A stretch of DNA of 64,000 nt from CAVPJW01 sp963705525 (GTDB taxonomy: Bacteria > Acidobacteriota > Vicinamibacteria > Vicinamibacterales > CAVPJW01). The stretch covers positions 124,001-188,000 of the forward strand of contig CAVPJW010000003.1 in assembly GCA_963705525.1 (NCBI GenBank). The letters run 5' to 3'. The notes below the pieces were generated by a model. That model saw only the letters and a list, made by a program, of their open reading frames with translations, ran no database searches and was not told the origin of the DNA. This document shows, piece after piece, positions 45,039 to 53,143 of this stretch; the first letter of the stretch is position 1, and every line of letters begins with the position of its first letter. The translations under genes and the position numbers were made by a program.

Positions 45039-45296
45039 ATGCATCCCGTGCGCATACCGATCGAGTCGGCGCTCGATCTCCATGCGTTCAAGCCGCGCGA
45101 TCTCCAATCCGTCGTGAACGAGTACCTGCGAGCCGCGCACGGCGCCGGTCTCCGCGAAGTACGGCTGATTCACGGGCGCGGTAAAGGCGTGCAGCGCGGC
45201 ATGATTCAGGCGCTGCTCGAGAAGCACCCGCTCGTGAAGGAGTTCTGGGATGCACCGGAGTCGCACCTGGGTGCGACGGTGGTACGGCTAGTCTAG
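45039..45296 (+). CDS. Small Smr-domain protein
   Basis: 85 aa consisting of a stand-alone Smr domain, found at the C-terminus of MutS2 and in small nucleases. ALDLHAFKPRDLQSVVNEYL supplies the LDLH motif and EVRLIHGRGKGVQRGMIQALL the HGRG motif; the end GATVVRLV is the usual last strand. In Smr proteins these motifs carry DNA or RNA nicking activity. ATG 45039 is chosen; a TTG at 45030 is possible. A heptamer array follows the stop directly. Confidence 0.85.
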   Translation: MHPVRIPIESALDLHAFKPRDLQSVVNEYLRAAHGAGLREVRLIHGRGKGVQRGMIQALLEKHPLVKEFWDAPESHLGATVVRLV

Positions 45297-45373
45297 TTCT
45301 TTGTTCTTAGTGCTTAGTTCTTAGTTCTCAGATCACTCGAGAGAACCCTGGAACCTTAGAACCTCTTAGAACA
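45295..45373. repeat. Heptamer arrays (AGTTCTT and GAACCTT types)
   Basis: Five 7-base units (AGTTCTT, TGTTCTT, AGTGCTT, AGTTCTT, AGTTCTC) at 45295-45329, then a second series of GAACCCTG/GAACCTTA units at 45343-45373 that reaches the stop codon of the methyltransferase gene. Confidence 0.8.
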
Positions 45374-46057
45374 ACCCGGGCAGGAGCCGCCATCGAACGG
45401 TCGAGCTGTACCTCGCAGTACGAAGCGTCGCGTTTCAAGGTTTCTTCCTCGGTACACGGCGCGGATGACCAACGCGAGATCCGCGGCACCCAGGAGAGCA
45501 GCGTTCCACAGACTGAAGTGCCCGACGACAAAGGCCGCGTGGCTCACGAGGTACCCGGCATAGATCGGGTGACGGACGAGCCGGTACACTCCGGAGCGGA
45601 CGATCCCGCGATTGGCCGGCACGAGTCCGAAGCTTCGACCGAGCGACAGCTTGCCCGCAATCAGAAACAGCAGGCCAGATATCGAGACGACGGCCGTGAG
45701 CGCATCCGGGGCGAGTTGGATTCCCAACGCCGGCCGCACGAGCGGCGGACCCGCAACCGAGACCGCCGTCACGATGCGGGTCTTCCAGCGCCGGTCCACG
45801 TCCGTCGCGCCGCGACGAGCCACCGTGAGGACCACCACCAAGAGCTCGCTGATCAGAAGGAGCAGCCCGGTGATCCGGCCGGTGGCGAGAAAGTCGAGTG
45901 CCACGCGATAGGCCAGCGCCAGCATGAGGCCGGCCAGCACGACCTTCGACAGCACTTCACGGGGATCGCGGCGGAGGCGCCGTTCGTCCTCGGGGCGCGC
46001 ATCGTCCCTGTGGCCTGCGAGCGTGACGGCCCCGACGGGTGCGGTGGCGACAGGCAT
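45366..46057 (-). CDS. Integral-membrane methyltransferase (isoprenylcysteine carboxyl methyltransferase-like), two apparent frameshifts
   Basis: ATG 46057 overlaps the stop of the AAA+ ATPase gene (TGATG). Several membrane helices (VVLAGLMLALAYRVALDFL, GLLLLISELLVVVLTVA, ALTAVVSISGLLFLIAG) lead to the SAM-binding C-terminal region GVYRLVRHPIYAGYL. The C-terminus is broken twice: deleting one base of GG at 45451-45452 and one base at about 45414-45417 restores AVYEEETLKRDASYARY and TVRWRLLPGLF followed by TAA at 45366, exactly the canonical family ending (229 aa). Both breaks touch GTAC. Role in the Tad operon is unknown; methylation of a lipid, a prenyl group or a pilin is possible. Confidence 0.82.
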
Positions 46058-47439
46058 CAGTTGATGCTGCTGTTCCGAGATCGGCGGGCCTCGGCCCGAC
46101 CGTTCGGCTGGTGACCCGGGAGATCGGCCTCGCCCACCTGCTCTTCGAGGAAGTAGCTGCGACAGGCGGCGTCGAGCAGTTCCCTGGTAATCGTCGGCTG
46201 CCGGTTCTGATATCGCGCGAGATCCTGGACCTGATCGAGGATGTCGCGCGGATGACACGCGCGCATCTTCAATCCGCGAGGTTGGTAGTACCGCCGCTGC
46301 AGATACTCGACCACCACCGGGTCAAACGCCAGGTTGCGCCGCTGGCAGTTCATCTCGAAGATGCGCGAGTATTCCTCGAGCGTCGGATCCTTCGCGTAAA
46401 TCTTGTACGGGATGCGGCGCAGAAATGCCTCGTCTGCCAGGGTTGCCGGATTCAGGTTGGTCGCAAAGATGATGAGCACGTCAAAGGGCACTTCGAACTT
46501 CTTGCCCGTGTGAAGCGTGAGGTAGTCCACGCGGCTCTCGAGCGGCACAATCCAGCGATTGAGGAGGTCGCGCGGCCTGATGCGCTGACGCCCGAAGTCG
46601 TCGACGACGAACACGCCGCCGTTGGCCTTGAGCTGGAGCGGCGCCTCGTAGAACTTCGAGATCGGATTGAACGACAGATCCAGCATGTCGAGCGTGAGCT
46701 CGCCGCCGACCGTCACGACCGGCCTGCGCACCCTGACCCAGCGCTTGTCCCGAGGCGCCTCGGCGATGACGCTCTGCGCTTCCTCGTCCGATTCGAGCGA
46801 GACGTGGTTCACCGGGTCGAACATCGTGATGATCTGACCGTCCACATCGATCGCGTGCGGCATGAACAGGTCGCCGCCCAGCGCGCGCCCGATGCCCTCT
46901 GCGATGACGGTCTTGCCGTTGCCCGGAGGGCCGTAGAGAAAGACCGACTTGCCGGAATTGATGGCGGGTCCCAACTGCTCCTGAATGCTCGGGCTGACGA
47001 CCAGATGCGAAAAGCCCGAGAGCACGCGCTGACGATCGACGTGTCCACGACGTGCGGCAAGGTTCTTCACGACCGCCACGTACTGCGACAAGGGCACAGG
47101 CGCCGGGCCGGCGTACTGATTCGCATCGAGGTATTGCCTGGCGCGATCGCGCCCAAGCTCCGTCAGGGCATACCTGAATCCCGCGGTTCCGGTTCCGACG
47201 GCTCCCCGGACTTCGACGAGCTTTTCCTGCCGGGCGTGCTCCACGAGCGTTTCGAGAATCGCATAGGGCAGCCTCAACCGGTCGGCGAGCATCGAGCCGG
47301 CCGCCTCGCCGACATACAGATGCTTCAGGAGCAGCTGGCTGAGCAGGTCTGCGGGCAGGCCCGTATCTTCCAGCCTCGCTGGTGCAGGCGGCAGTTCGAT
47401 GCGCGTGTCCGACTCGTGTTTCGGCGGCAACTCAGCCAT
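46057..47439 (-). CDS. AAA+ ATPase of the Tad operon
   Basis: 460 aa. N-terminal helical region that looks like a winged helix (LLSQLLLKHLYVGEAAGSMLADRL), then a long AAA+ domain with Walker A YGPPGNGKTVIAEG, Walker B GGVFVVDDFGRQ, sensor IIFATNLNP and an arginine-rich end. It is not one of the standard Tad motor proteins (TadA), so it may act in assembly or in control of the pilus, as MoxR-like ATPases do for other complexes. ATG 47439; an earlier start at 47457 is possible. 36 bases after tadC and overlapping the methyltransferase start by one base, so cotranscribed. Confidence 0.8.
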   Translation of the reverse strand: MAELPPKHESDTRIELPPAPARLEDTGLPADLLSQLLLKHLYVGEAAGSMLADRLRLPYAILETLVEHARQEKLVEVRGAVGTGTAGFRYALTELGRDRARQYLDANQYAGPAPVPLSQYVAVVKNLAARRGHVDRQRVLSGFSHLVVSPSIQEQLGPAINSGKSVFLYGPPGNGKTVIAEGIGRALGGDLFMPHAIDVDGQIITMFDPVNHVSLESDEEAQSVIAEAPRDKRWVRVRRPVVTVGGELTLDMLDLSFNPISKFYEAPLQLKANGGVFVVDDFGRQRIRPRDLLNRWIVPLESRVDYLTLHTGKKFEVPFDVLIIFATNLNPATLADEAFLRRIPYKIYAKDPTLEEYSRIFEMNCQRRNLAFDPVVVEYLQRRYYQPRGLKMRACHPRDILDQVQDLARYQNRQPTITRELLDAACRSYFLEEQVGEADLPGHQPNGRAEARRSRNSSIN

Positions 47440-47475
47440 CGTGTGATCGACTCCCAACCCTGGTCAGTAACCTCT

Positions 47476-48397
47476 CTACTTCTTCATGTTGTTGACCAGC
47501 GGGAACAGCACGGTAACGAACTTGATGGCCGCCGGACCTATGGTCACGACCCAGATGGCCGGGAAGATACAGAACACGAGCGGGAAGACCATCTTGACGC
47601 CGGTCTTCGCAGCGGCCTCTTCGGCCCGCTGCCGCCGCTTCGTCCTGAGCGTGTCCGAGTGCACACGCAGCGATTGCGAGATGCTGGTACCGAAATCGAT
47701 CGGTCTGCACGAGCATCGTGACCAGTCCGCCGATGTCCTCGACGCCGGTTCGCTCCGACAGGTTGCGGAGCGACTCGATGCGCGGCTTGCCGGCGCGAAG
47801 TTCGAGATTCACCAGGCGCAGCTCGTCGGAGAGATCCGGGTAGGCGAACTCCAGCTCTTCACCGACCCGCAGCATCGCCTGATCCAGACCCAGTCCAGCC
47901 TCAACGCTCACGACCAGCAGATCGAGGGCGTCGGCCAGCGCAAGCTGCAGCCGATGCTGCCGGCGCTTGGCCATGCGGGCGAGCACGATGCCTGGCAGAA
48001 GATAGGCCAGCAGAAGCGAGCCGAGCGCCAAAGCCAGGTTGGGCGACATGAGGATCGGCGTCGAAAAGAGCGCGAAGGCGCCGAGCGCACAGGCAATGCG
48101 AATGCCGAAGAACAGCGGGAGCGCTTCGTCGCCGCGATACCCGGCCTGAACGAGGCGCAGCCGCAGCTTGCCCATCTCCGACGGCGAGCGCGGGACCTTG
48201 TTCCCGACCTGCTTCAGGACCTTTGACACCCGCTCGTATCGCGGCGTCTGAATTTCACCCTGGCCGATCCGATCGCCGGTGATCTCCGCGAGGCGCTCTT
48301 CGAGCACCCCGCCCCGTCTCGCAAGGATCTTCATGCCGGTCGCCGCCACGAGCAGCGATCCGAACACGAACGCCAGGAGCGGCAGCATCATCGTCAC
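47476..48397 (-). CDS. tadC: Tad pilus membrane protein TadC, apparent frameshift
   Basis: Type II secretion F-domain inner-membrane platform protein. From GTG 48397: hydrophobic start LLAFVFGSLLVAATGM, then ALADALDLLVVSVEAGLGLDQAMLRVGEEL, and LVTMLVQTDRF where the frame breaks; it resumes as GTSISQSLRVHSDTLRTKRRQRAEE and ends with the last membrane helix and NNMKK. Removing one base near 47690-47695 gives RFGTS, an almost invariant TadC motif, and 306 aa. GTAC lies at 47687-47690. Works with TadB in the pilus platform. Downstream of tadB with one base between genes. Confidence 0.88.
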
Positions 48398-48398
48398 G

Positions 48399-49370
48399 TT
48401 ACACCTCGATCTTCACGACCTGGCGGACCCAGAAGTAACCGATCGTCTGCATCACGATGGCGCCGACGAGCATCATCTGGCCCATCCGCTCGCGAAACAG
48501 GCTGGCCATGTGTTCCGGATTGATGAACGAGAGCGCGACCGCGAGCGCCGCCGGCAGCGCCATCAGCACGTAGCCCGTCAGGCGGCCGTGCGCCGTGTAG
48601 ACGCGCACCTGCCGCAGAATCTTGAAGCGCTCACGCACGACGTGAGCGAGGTTGTCGAGAATCTCGGACAGGTTGCCGCCCGTCTCGCGCTGAATCATCA
48701 CGGCGGTGACGAAAAACCTGACGTCCATCAGCGGGACCCGCTCCATCAATCCCGTCAACGCATCCTTCAGGGGCAGACCGAAGTTCTGCTGATCGAACGT
48801 CTTCCTGAACTCGGGACCGCTCGGATCCTTCATTTCCTCGGCCGCCATTCCAAGAGCGGTCGTGAACGCATGGCCCGCGCGAATGGCCCGGGAGAGCAGG
48901 TCGAGTGCCTCGGGAAACTGCTCCTCGAACTTGCGGATCCGCTGGCGCCGCTTGAATCGCAGGTAGAGCGTCGGCAGCGCCAGGCCCACGAGGGCCGCAA
49001 TCGCGGGCGCCCAGAACCACTGCACGAAGACGGCGACGACAACGCCCAGAACCACCGCGAGGAGCAGCGAAATCACCACGATGGCGCTCACGCTCACACG
49101 GATGCCGCTCTGCTCGATGAGCGTGGCAAAAGCCCACCCTCTCGACGTCTGCGACGCGAACCGATCCAGGAATGGCACCGGACCCTCGAGGGCCCGCTTG
49201 ATGACCGTCGCATCACCCGTCGGCAGCGCTCCGGCGGCTATCTCCTGGATGCGGTCCTTGATTCGATTCTGCTCAATGGCGCTCGAAACCTTGGTCAGCG
49301 CAACGTACGCACCGACGACGCCGCCCGCTCCGAGCAGGAACATGAGGACAATCAGGACTGTGCTCGACAT
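48399..49370 (-). CDS. tadB: Tad pilus membrane protein TadB
   Basis: 323 aa. N-terminal membrane helix (VLIVLMFLLGAGGVVGAYVAL), two central helices (VVISLLLAVVLGVVVAVFVQW), the F domain FEEQFPEALDLLSRAIRAGHAF and QRETGGNLSEILDNLAHVVRER, and C-terminal helices. ATG 49370 shares its A with the stop of tadA (TGATG), so translation is coupled. Partner of TadC in the inner membrane. Confidence 0.92.
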   Translation of the reverse strand: MSSTVLIVLMFLLGAGGVVGAYVALTKVSSAIEQNRIKDRIQEIAAGALPTGDATVIKRALEGPVPFLDRFASQTSRGWAFATLIEQSGIRVSVSAIVVISLLLAVVLGVVVAVFVQWFWAPAIAALVGLALPTLYLRFKRRQRIRKFEEQFPEALDLLSRAIRAGHAFTTALGMAAEEMKDPSGPEFRKTFDQQNFGLPLKDALTGLMERVPLMDVRFFVTAVMIQRETGGNLSEILDNLAHVVRERFKILRQVRVYTAHGRLTGYVLMALPAALAVALSFINPEHMASLFRERMGQMMLVGAIVMQTIGYFWVRQVVKIEV

Positions 49371-50740
49371 CAGCGAACCTCGGTGACACCTTCGAACATG
49401 TCCGGCGGCACATGAATGCCGCAGGCCTTCAGCCGCTCGCAGCATTTCGGCCTGACGCCGGTCGCGCGGAACCGTCCGACGACCTTGCCGTCCTGCGTCA
49501 TGCCGATCTTCTCGAACAGGAAGATCTCCTGCATGGTGATGATGTCGCCTTCCATGCCGGTAATCTCCGAGATGCTCGTCACCTTGCGCGAACCATCGCT
49601 CAAGCGCGTCTGCTGCACCACGACCTGAATGGCCGATGCAATCTGCTGGCGCATCGCACGCTCCGGCAGGTTGGTCGTGCCCATCGCCACCATGGTCTCG
49701 ATACGCGCCAGCGCATCGCGAGGCGTGTTCGCGTGGATGGTCGTGAGCGATCCGTCGTGACCGGTGTTCATGGCCTGAAGCATGTCGAGGGCTTCCTCGC
49801 CTCGCACCTCGCCGACGACAATGCGGTCGGGCCGCATACGAAGAGCATTGATGACGAGCTGCCGCTGCTTGATGGCGCCCTTGCCCTCGACGTTCGGCGG
49901 CCTGGTCTCGAGCCGGACGACGTGCTCCTGGTGGAGCTGAAGTTCGGCGGCGTCCTCGATCGTCGCGATGCGCTCGCGCTCGGAAATGAAGCTCGACAGC
50001 ACATTCAGGAACGTCGTCTTTCCCGCGCCCGTGCCCCCGCTGATCAACGCGTTCAGCCGGGCCTTGACGCAGTGAGACAGGAAGTCGAGCATCGGCCGTG
50101 TGAGCGCTCTGAGCGCCACGAGATCCTCGGCCTTCAGGCGTTCCTTCGGAAATCGCCGGATTGAGAGCAACGGGCCGTCCACCGCGAGGGGCGGAATGAT
50201 GGCGTTGACGCGGGAGCCATCGCTCAGGCGCGCATCGACCATCGGCGAGCTGTCGTCCACCCGGCGCCCCACGCCGCTCACGATGCGGTCGATGACGCGC
50301 ATCAGGTGGCGGTCGTCCTGGAATGCCGCGGGCACCCGCTCGAGCACGCCGTTCCGCTCGACGAAGACCTGCTTGTGCGTGTTGACCAGGATGTCGTTGA
50401 TCGTCCCGTCCCGGAGCAGCGGTTCGAGCGGGCCCAGGCCGAACACTTCGTCGAGGACGTCGCTCAGGATGTTTTCCCGCTCGGCCATGCTGAGCGGGGT
50501 GCTTTCTTCGCTGATGAGCTCGAAGAGCAGCGTGCGAATCTCACTCTCGGCGCGCGCGCGATCGGCCTGCGCCAGCGCCTCGAGGTTCAGGCGGTTCAGG
50601 AGCTTCTTGTGGACGCTGGCCTTGAGGGCGATGTACTGGGGCCGGACGGCCTCGGCGCGGACGATCTGCGCGTCACCCGGCCTTTTCGGCTGGTTCGGGG
50701 TGCCGGTGGTCGTCCCGTTGGTCACGACGGGGCTGCTCAT
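49370..50740 (-). CDS. tadA: Tad pilus assembly ATPase TadA/CpaF
   Basis: 456 aa secretion ATPase that powers Flp pilus assembly and retraction. N-terminal domain includes VFGLGPLEPLLRDGTINDILVN; Walker A is ISGGTGAGKTTFLNVLS, followed by the Asp box TIEDAAELQLHQEHVVRLETR, Walker B-like DRIVVGEVRGEEALDMLQAMNTGHDGSLTTIHAN. ATG 50740 follows GAGGAGAGC. Two cysteines near the C-terminus (CCERLKACG) are unusual but not in the catalytic core. Second gene of the operon after tadZ. Confidence 0.95.
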   Translation of the reverse strand: MSSPVVTNGTTTGTPNQPKRPGDAQIVRAEAVRPQYIALKASVHKKLLNRLNLEALAQADRARAESEIRTLLFELISEESTPLSMAERENILSDVLDEVFGLGPLEPLLRDGTINDILVNTHKQVFVERNGVLERVPAAFQDDRHLMRVIDRIVSGVGRRVDDSSPMVDARLSDGSRVNAIIPPLAVDGPLLSIRRFPKERLKAEDLVALRALTRPMLDFLSHCVKARLNALISGGTGAGKTTFLNVLSSFISERERIATIEDAAELQLHQEHVVRLETRPPNVEGKGAIKQRQLVINALRMRPDRIVVGEVRGEEALDMLQAMNTGHDGSLTTIHANTPRDALARIETMVAMGTTNLPERAMRQQIASAIQVVVQQTRLSDGSRKVTSISEITGMEGDIITMQEIFLFEKIGMTQDGKVVGRFRATGVRPKCCERLKACGIHVPPDMFEGVTEVR

Positions 50741-50756
50741 CGCTGCTCTCCTCGGG

Positions 50757-51923
50757 TTACAAGCCCAGAACGCTGAAGAGCGCCCGCTTCTTTTCGGGCT
50801 CTCCGGTTGGATCAATTGATCCGATCAGTCCGCGCGTGAAACTGTCGAACTGAGCCGAGATCTCCGAGTGGTCCGTCAGGGCCAGCGGCACACCCGAGTT
50901 GAGCGCGGTCGAGACCGTCTTGTAGTCGCTCGGAAAGCTGTGATGAATCGAATAGCCGAGCGCCGTCTCGATCTGCTTGCCGCTGATGATCACCGCGTCA
51001 GACACGCGGTTGAGCAGAATGCGCACGCGCTCGCCTCCGGCGCCGAGCTGCCTCACACGATCGACGAGCCGCTGCGCGTTCCTGATCGACGGCACATCCG
51101 GATTGGTGACGAAGAAAATCGTGTCGGCCGCGTAGAGCGCCGCCAGCGCGCAGGAATTGATGGTGTTGCCGGCGTCCACGACGATGTAGTCGTGGGTCTT
51201 GGTGAGGACGCGGAAGAGCTCCTCGAGAGCGCCCGCGTCCTGCGCGTTCGGGCGATCGTACTGCTCAGAGGCGGCGAGCATTTCGAGGCCGGACTTGTGT
51301 TTGGCCACCAGCTCTTTCAGGAAGTCGCGGTCGAGCCGGTGCAGATTTTCAATCGCGTCAATCACCGTGTAGCGCGGCCGCACGCCGAGAAAGAGCGCAA
51401 CCTCGCCGAGGCACTGCTTCAGATCGACGATGACCGTCGGGCGTTTCGTGAGCCGTGCCAGCTCGACCGCGCAGTTGACGGAGACGGTCGTCGTGCCCGC
51501 ACCGCCCTTCGCGCCAAAGAACACGAGCGTCACCGACGGCTGGCGCTGCGCGGCCTGCACGGTCTCTCGACGCGCGGCCGTGCGGCGGATCGCGCCGTGG
51601 AACGCGTCGCCGTCCGGAGGCCACGCGAAGAACTCGTTGGCGCCCGCACGCATGGCCTGAAGGATCAGATCCGGGTCGGTCCCGCCCGCCACCGCGAAGA
51701 TCGCCAGGTTGGACGAGCCCGCACGCAATCGCTCGATTGCCGACAGCCCAGCCGCTGCGTCGTGTCGAATGTCCACCAGCACGAGGTCGGGCGGCGTGGC
51801 TTCGATGCCGGGCCGGCGCTCCTCGAGGACGCCGATCGGCACGCCGCCGGATCGCAGCATCGTGGCGAGCTGGCGTCGAAATTCCTGATCGGCGGCGAGG
51901 ATTTGAGCGGTTAGTTGGGCCAT
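50757..51923 (-). CDS. tadZ: Tad pilus localisation protein TadZ/CpaE
   Basis: 388 aa. N-terminal pseudo-receiver domain (QILAADQEFRRQLATML, DLVLVDIRHDAAAG) followed by a MinD/ParA-like ATPase with deviant Walker A FFGAKGGAGTTTVSVN and HDYIVVDAGNTI. TadZ places the pilus apparatus at the pole. ATG 51923. First gene of the operon tadZ-tadA-tadB-tadC-AAA-methyltransferase. Flp pilin, prepilin peptidase, secretin and TadG are not in the window and must be elsewhere. Confidence 0.9.
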   Translation of the reverse strand: MAQLTAQILAADQEFRRQLATMLRSGGVPIGVLEERRPGIEATPPDLVLVDIRHDAAAGLSAIERLRAGSSNLAIFAVAGGTDPDLILQAMRAGANEFFAWPPDGDAFHGAIRRTAARRETVQAAQRQPSVTLVFFGAKGGAGTTTVSVNCAVELARLTKRPTVIVDLKQCLGEVALFLGVRPRYTVIDAIENLHRLDRDFLKELVAKHKSGLEMLAASEQYDRPNAQDAGALEELFRVLTKTHDYIVVDAGNTINSCALAALYAADTIFFVTNPDVPSIRNAQRLVDRVRQLGAGGERVRILLNRVSDAVIISGKQIETALGYSIHHSFPSDYKTVSTALNSGVPLALTDHSEISAQFDSFTRGLIGSIDPTGEPEKKRALFSVLGL

Positions 51924-51995
51924 GACTCGCTGACTGCTGGGAGACGATTCGACCGGGGCGGACTCCACTCCCGCGACGGGCCGATTACGTAAATT

Positions 51996-52011
51996 GGCAA
52001 CAAGCGTACCG
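51996..52011 (-). promoter_or_regulatory. Sigma-54-like promoter before tadZ
   Basis: Minus strand reads CGGTAC-N5-TTGCC with the required GG-N10-GC spacing, 73 bases upstream of the tadZ ATG. The -24 half is weak (consensus TGGCAC). Weaker than the two adhesin promoters. Confidence 0.4.
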
Positions 52012-52127
52012 CCATACCCAATCAGACGACGATCGACAACCTCTTCTGTTTCAAGAGCTTACCGTCCCATTCCGGATCAGGAGCGGCCGGCCGAGCGGGC
52101 CGACTAACAAGAACCACGAACGGGGCG

Positions 52128-52140
52128 ACAGAACTGTAAG
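52128..52140. promoter_or_regulatory. Upstream box related to the adhesin enhancer
   Basis: ACAGAACTGTAAG matches the adhesin-gene element ACACAACTGTAAG in 12 of 13 positions. It lies about 118 bp upstream of the tadZ -24 site, in the opposite orientation relative to the gene. Confidence 0.4.
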
Positions 52141-52163
52141 ACAGGCCGGGCGGCGGGCCGTCG

Positions 52164-52286
52164 TCATCGGACCGAGACGAGAGCAGCTTCCGGGCGCTGG
52201 ACGCGAGCGTCGACGGGGAGAGCAAGCCAGCCGAGGCCGCACGCTACGATGAAGAAGACGATCAAAGGACGGAAGAGCGATGACAT
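52164..52286 (-). CDS. Signal-peptide-like 40-residue protein, probable truncated paralogue
   Basis: ATG 52286 begins a 40-residue peptide: LFRPLIVFFIVACGLGWLALPVDARV, then 14 residues and a stop. The hydrophobic core closely resembles the signal peptide of the secreted protein upstream (AAVMIFACTLGWLAIPIDAQ), so it is probably the surviving 5' end of a duplicate gene. Another open frame on the same strand (to 52022) could be the remainder after a frameshift, but shows no resemblance to the upstream protein. A heptamer array precedes the start codon. Confidence 0.45.
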   Translation of the reverse strand: MSSLFRPLIVFFIVACGLGWLALPVDARVQRPEAALVSVR

Positions 52287-52293
52287 TGAAATC

Positions 52294-52423
52294 GGTTCCA
52301 GGGTTCTATGGTTCCAAGGTTCAAGGTTCTGAGGTTCTGAGAGAGGTTCCAGGGTTCGGCGTATAGGAGAACCGTGGAGCTCCGAACCCTGGAACTTGGA
52401 ACTTAGAACCCTGGAACCTTGCT
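52294..52423. repeat. GGTTCCA/GGTTCTG short repeat arrays in opposite orientations
   Basis: GGTTCCA, GGGTTCTA, GGTTCCAA, GGTTCAA, two GGTTCTGA units (52294-52355), then complementary GAACCCTG/GAACTTG/GAACCTT units (52370-52423). The two halves are roughly inverted and could pair in RNA. Located between the secreted protein and the small peptide gene. Confidence 0.75.
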
Positions 52424-52426
52424 GGC

Positions 52427-53102
52427 CTACTGCATTGGCGTGAGCGCACCGCCGCAGACGGCGCCGCATCGAGAATCTCGACTTCGATGCTCGCGATGTC
52501 CGGCGATCCCTGTTCACCGCTCACGTTCACGACTCGGAATCCGACAATGCCAAGATTGCTACCCGAGAGATTGGCCGTGCCGTCGCCGTTCATCACGACA
52601 TCGTGGTCGTAGACGAGCCCGCAGACCGTCTGACCCGTCAGCGTCGAAATCGCGGCGGTGTTCAGTTCGGCGACGTCGGGCACGGCGGTGAGGAGGCTCG
52701 AGCGGTTGCCGTCCTCATCCGGCGATCCGAGTCCGGGTACCAGCAAGCATCGAGGTTCTTGAGTCCGGGCGTCGCGCCGTCTTCGCTCGTCCAGTTCGAC
52801 GGGACCGACCGAAGCGCGAACCAGCCACCGTCTCCTGCCTGACCGGAGTGAAGCATGATGTGCGTGCTGTCCTTGCCGACGAACCAGGGCAGCGGATCGC
52901 GAAGGCCGAGCTGAGCGATCTGCCCGTTGACATCCTGGACCGTCCAGCTGTCCGGCGCCTGATCGTTGTCGATGCTGTCTTCGTCGATCAGCATCAGGAC
53001 TGCGCTCTGGCTCTGGGCGTCGATCGGAATCGCCAGCCAGCCGAGAGTGCAGGCGAAGATCATGACCGCGGCCAGCGCGCGGGCTCTACGTGAAGACAGC
53101 AT
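52427..53102 (-). CDS. Secreted protein of unknown function, two apparent frameshifts
   Basis: About 225 aa if reconstructed. ATG 53102 follows AGGAGAGAAC and starts a signal peptide (RALAAVMIFACTLGWLAIPIDA). The mature part contains LMLIDEDSIDNDQAPDSW, VGKDSTHIMLHSGQAGDGGWF and, in the next frame, PGLGSPDEDGNRSSLL, GQTVCGLVYDHDVVMNGDG and NLGIVGFRVV. The first break is at the GTAC 52737-52740; a second near 52455 would switch to CGGALTPMQ and stop at 52427 just before the repeat array. Both need one base added (or two removed). The two cysteines could form a disulfide. Starts 42 bases after the first giant SD-repeat gene, so probably the same transcript. Confidence 0.6.
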
Positions 53103-53143
53103 GTTCTCTCCTCGAAGTGATGCGTGCGCATTCATCATGGCAC

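Larger units (their letters stand above)
51924..52163. other. Non-coding leader region of the tad operon
   Basis: About 240 bases without a convincing gene. A 67-codon open frame on the minus strand (52022-52225) partly covers it but has no recognisable features. The stretch holds the sigma-54-like promoter and the upstream box listed separately; no terminator was recognised after the small gene upstream. Confidence 0.5.
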
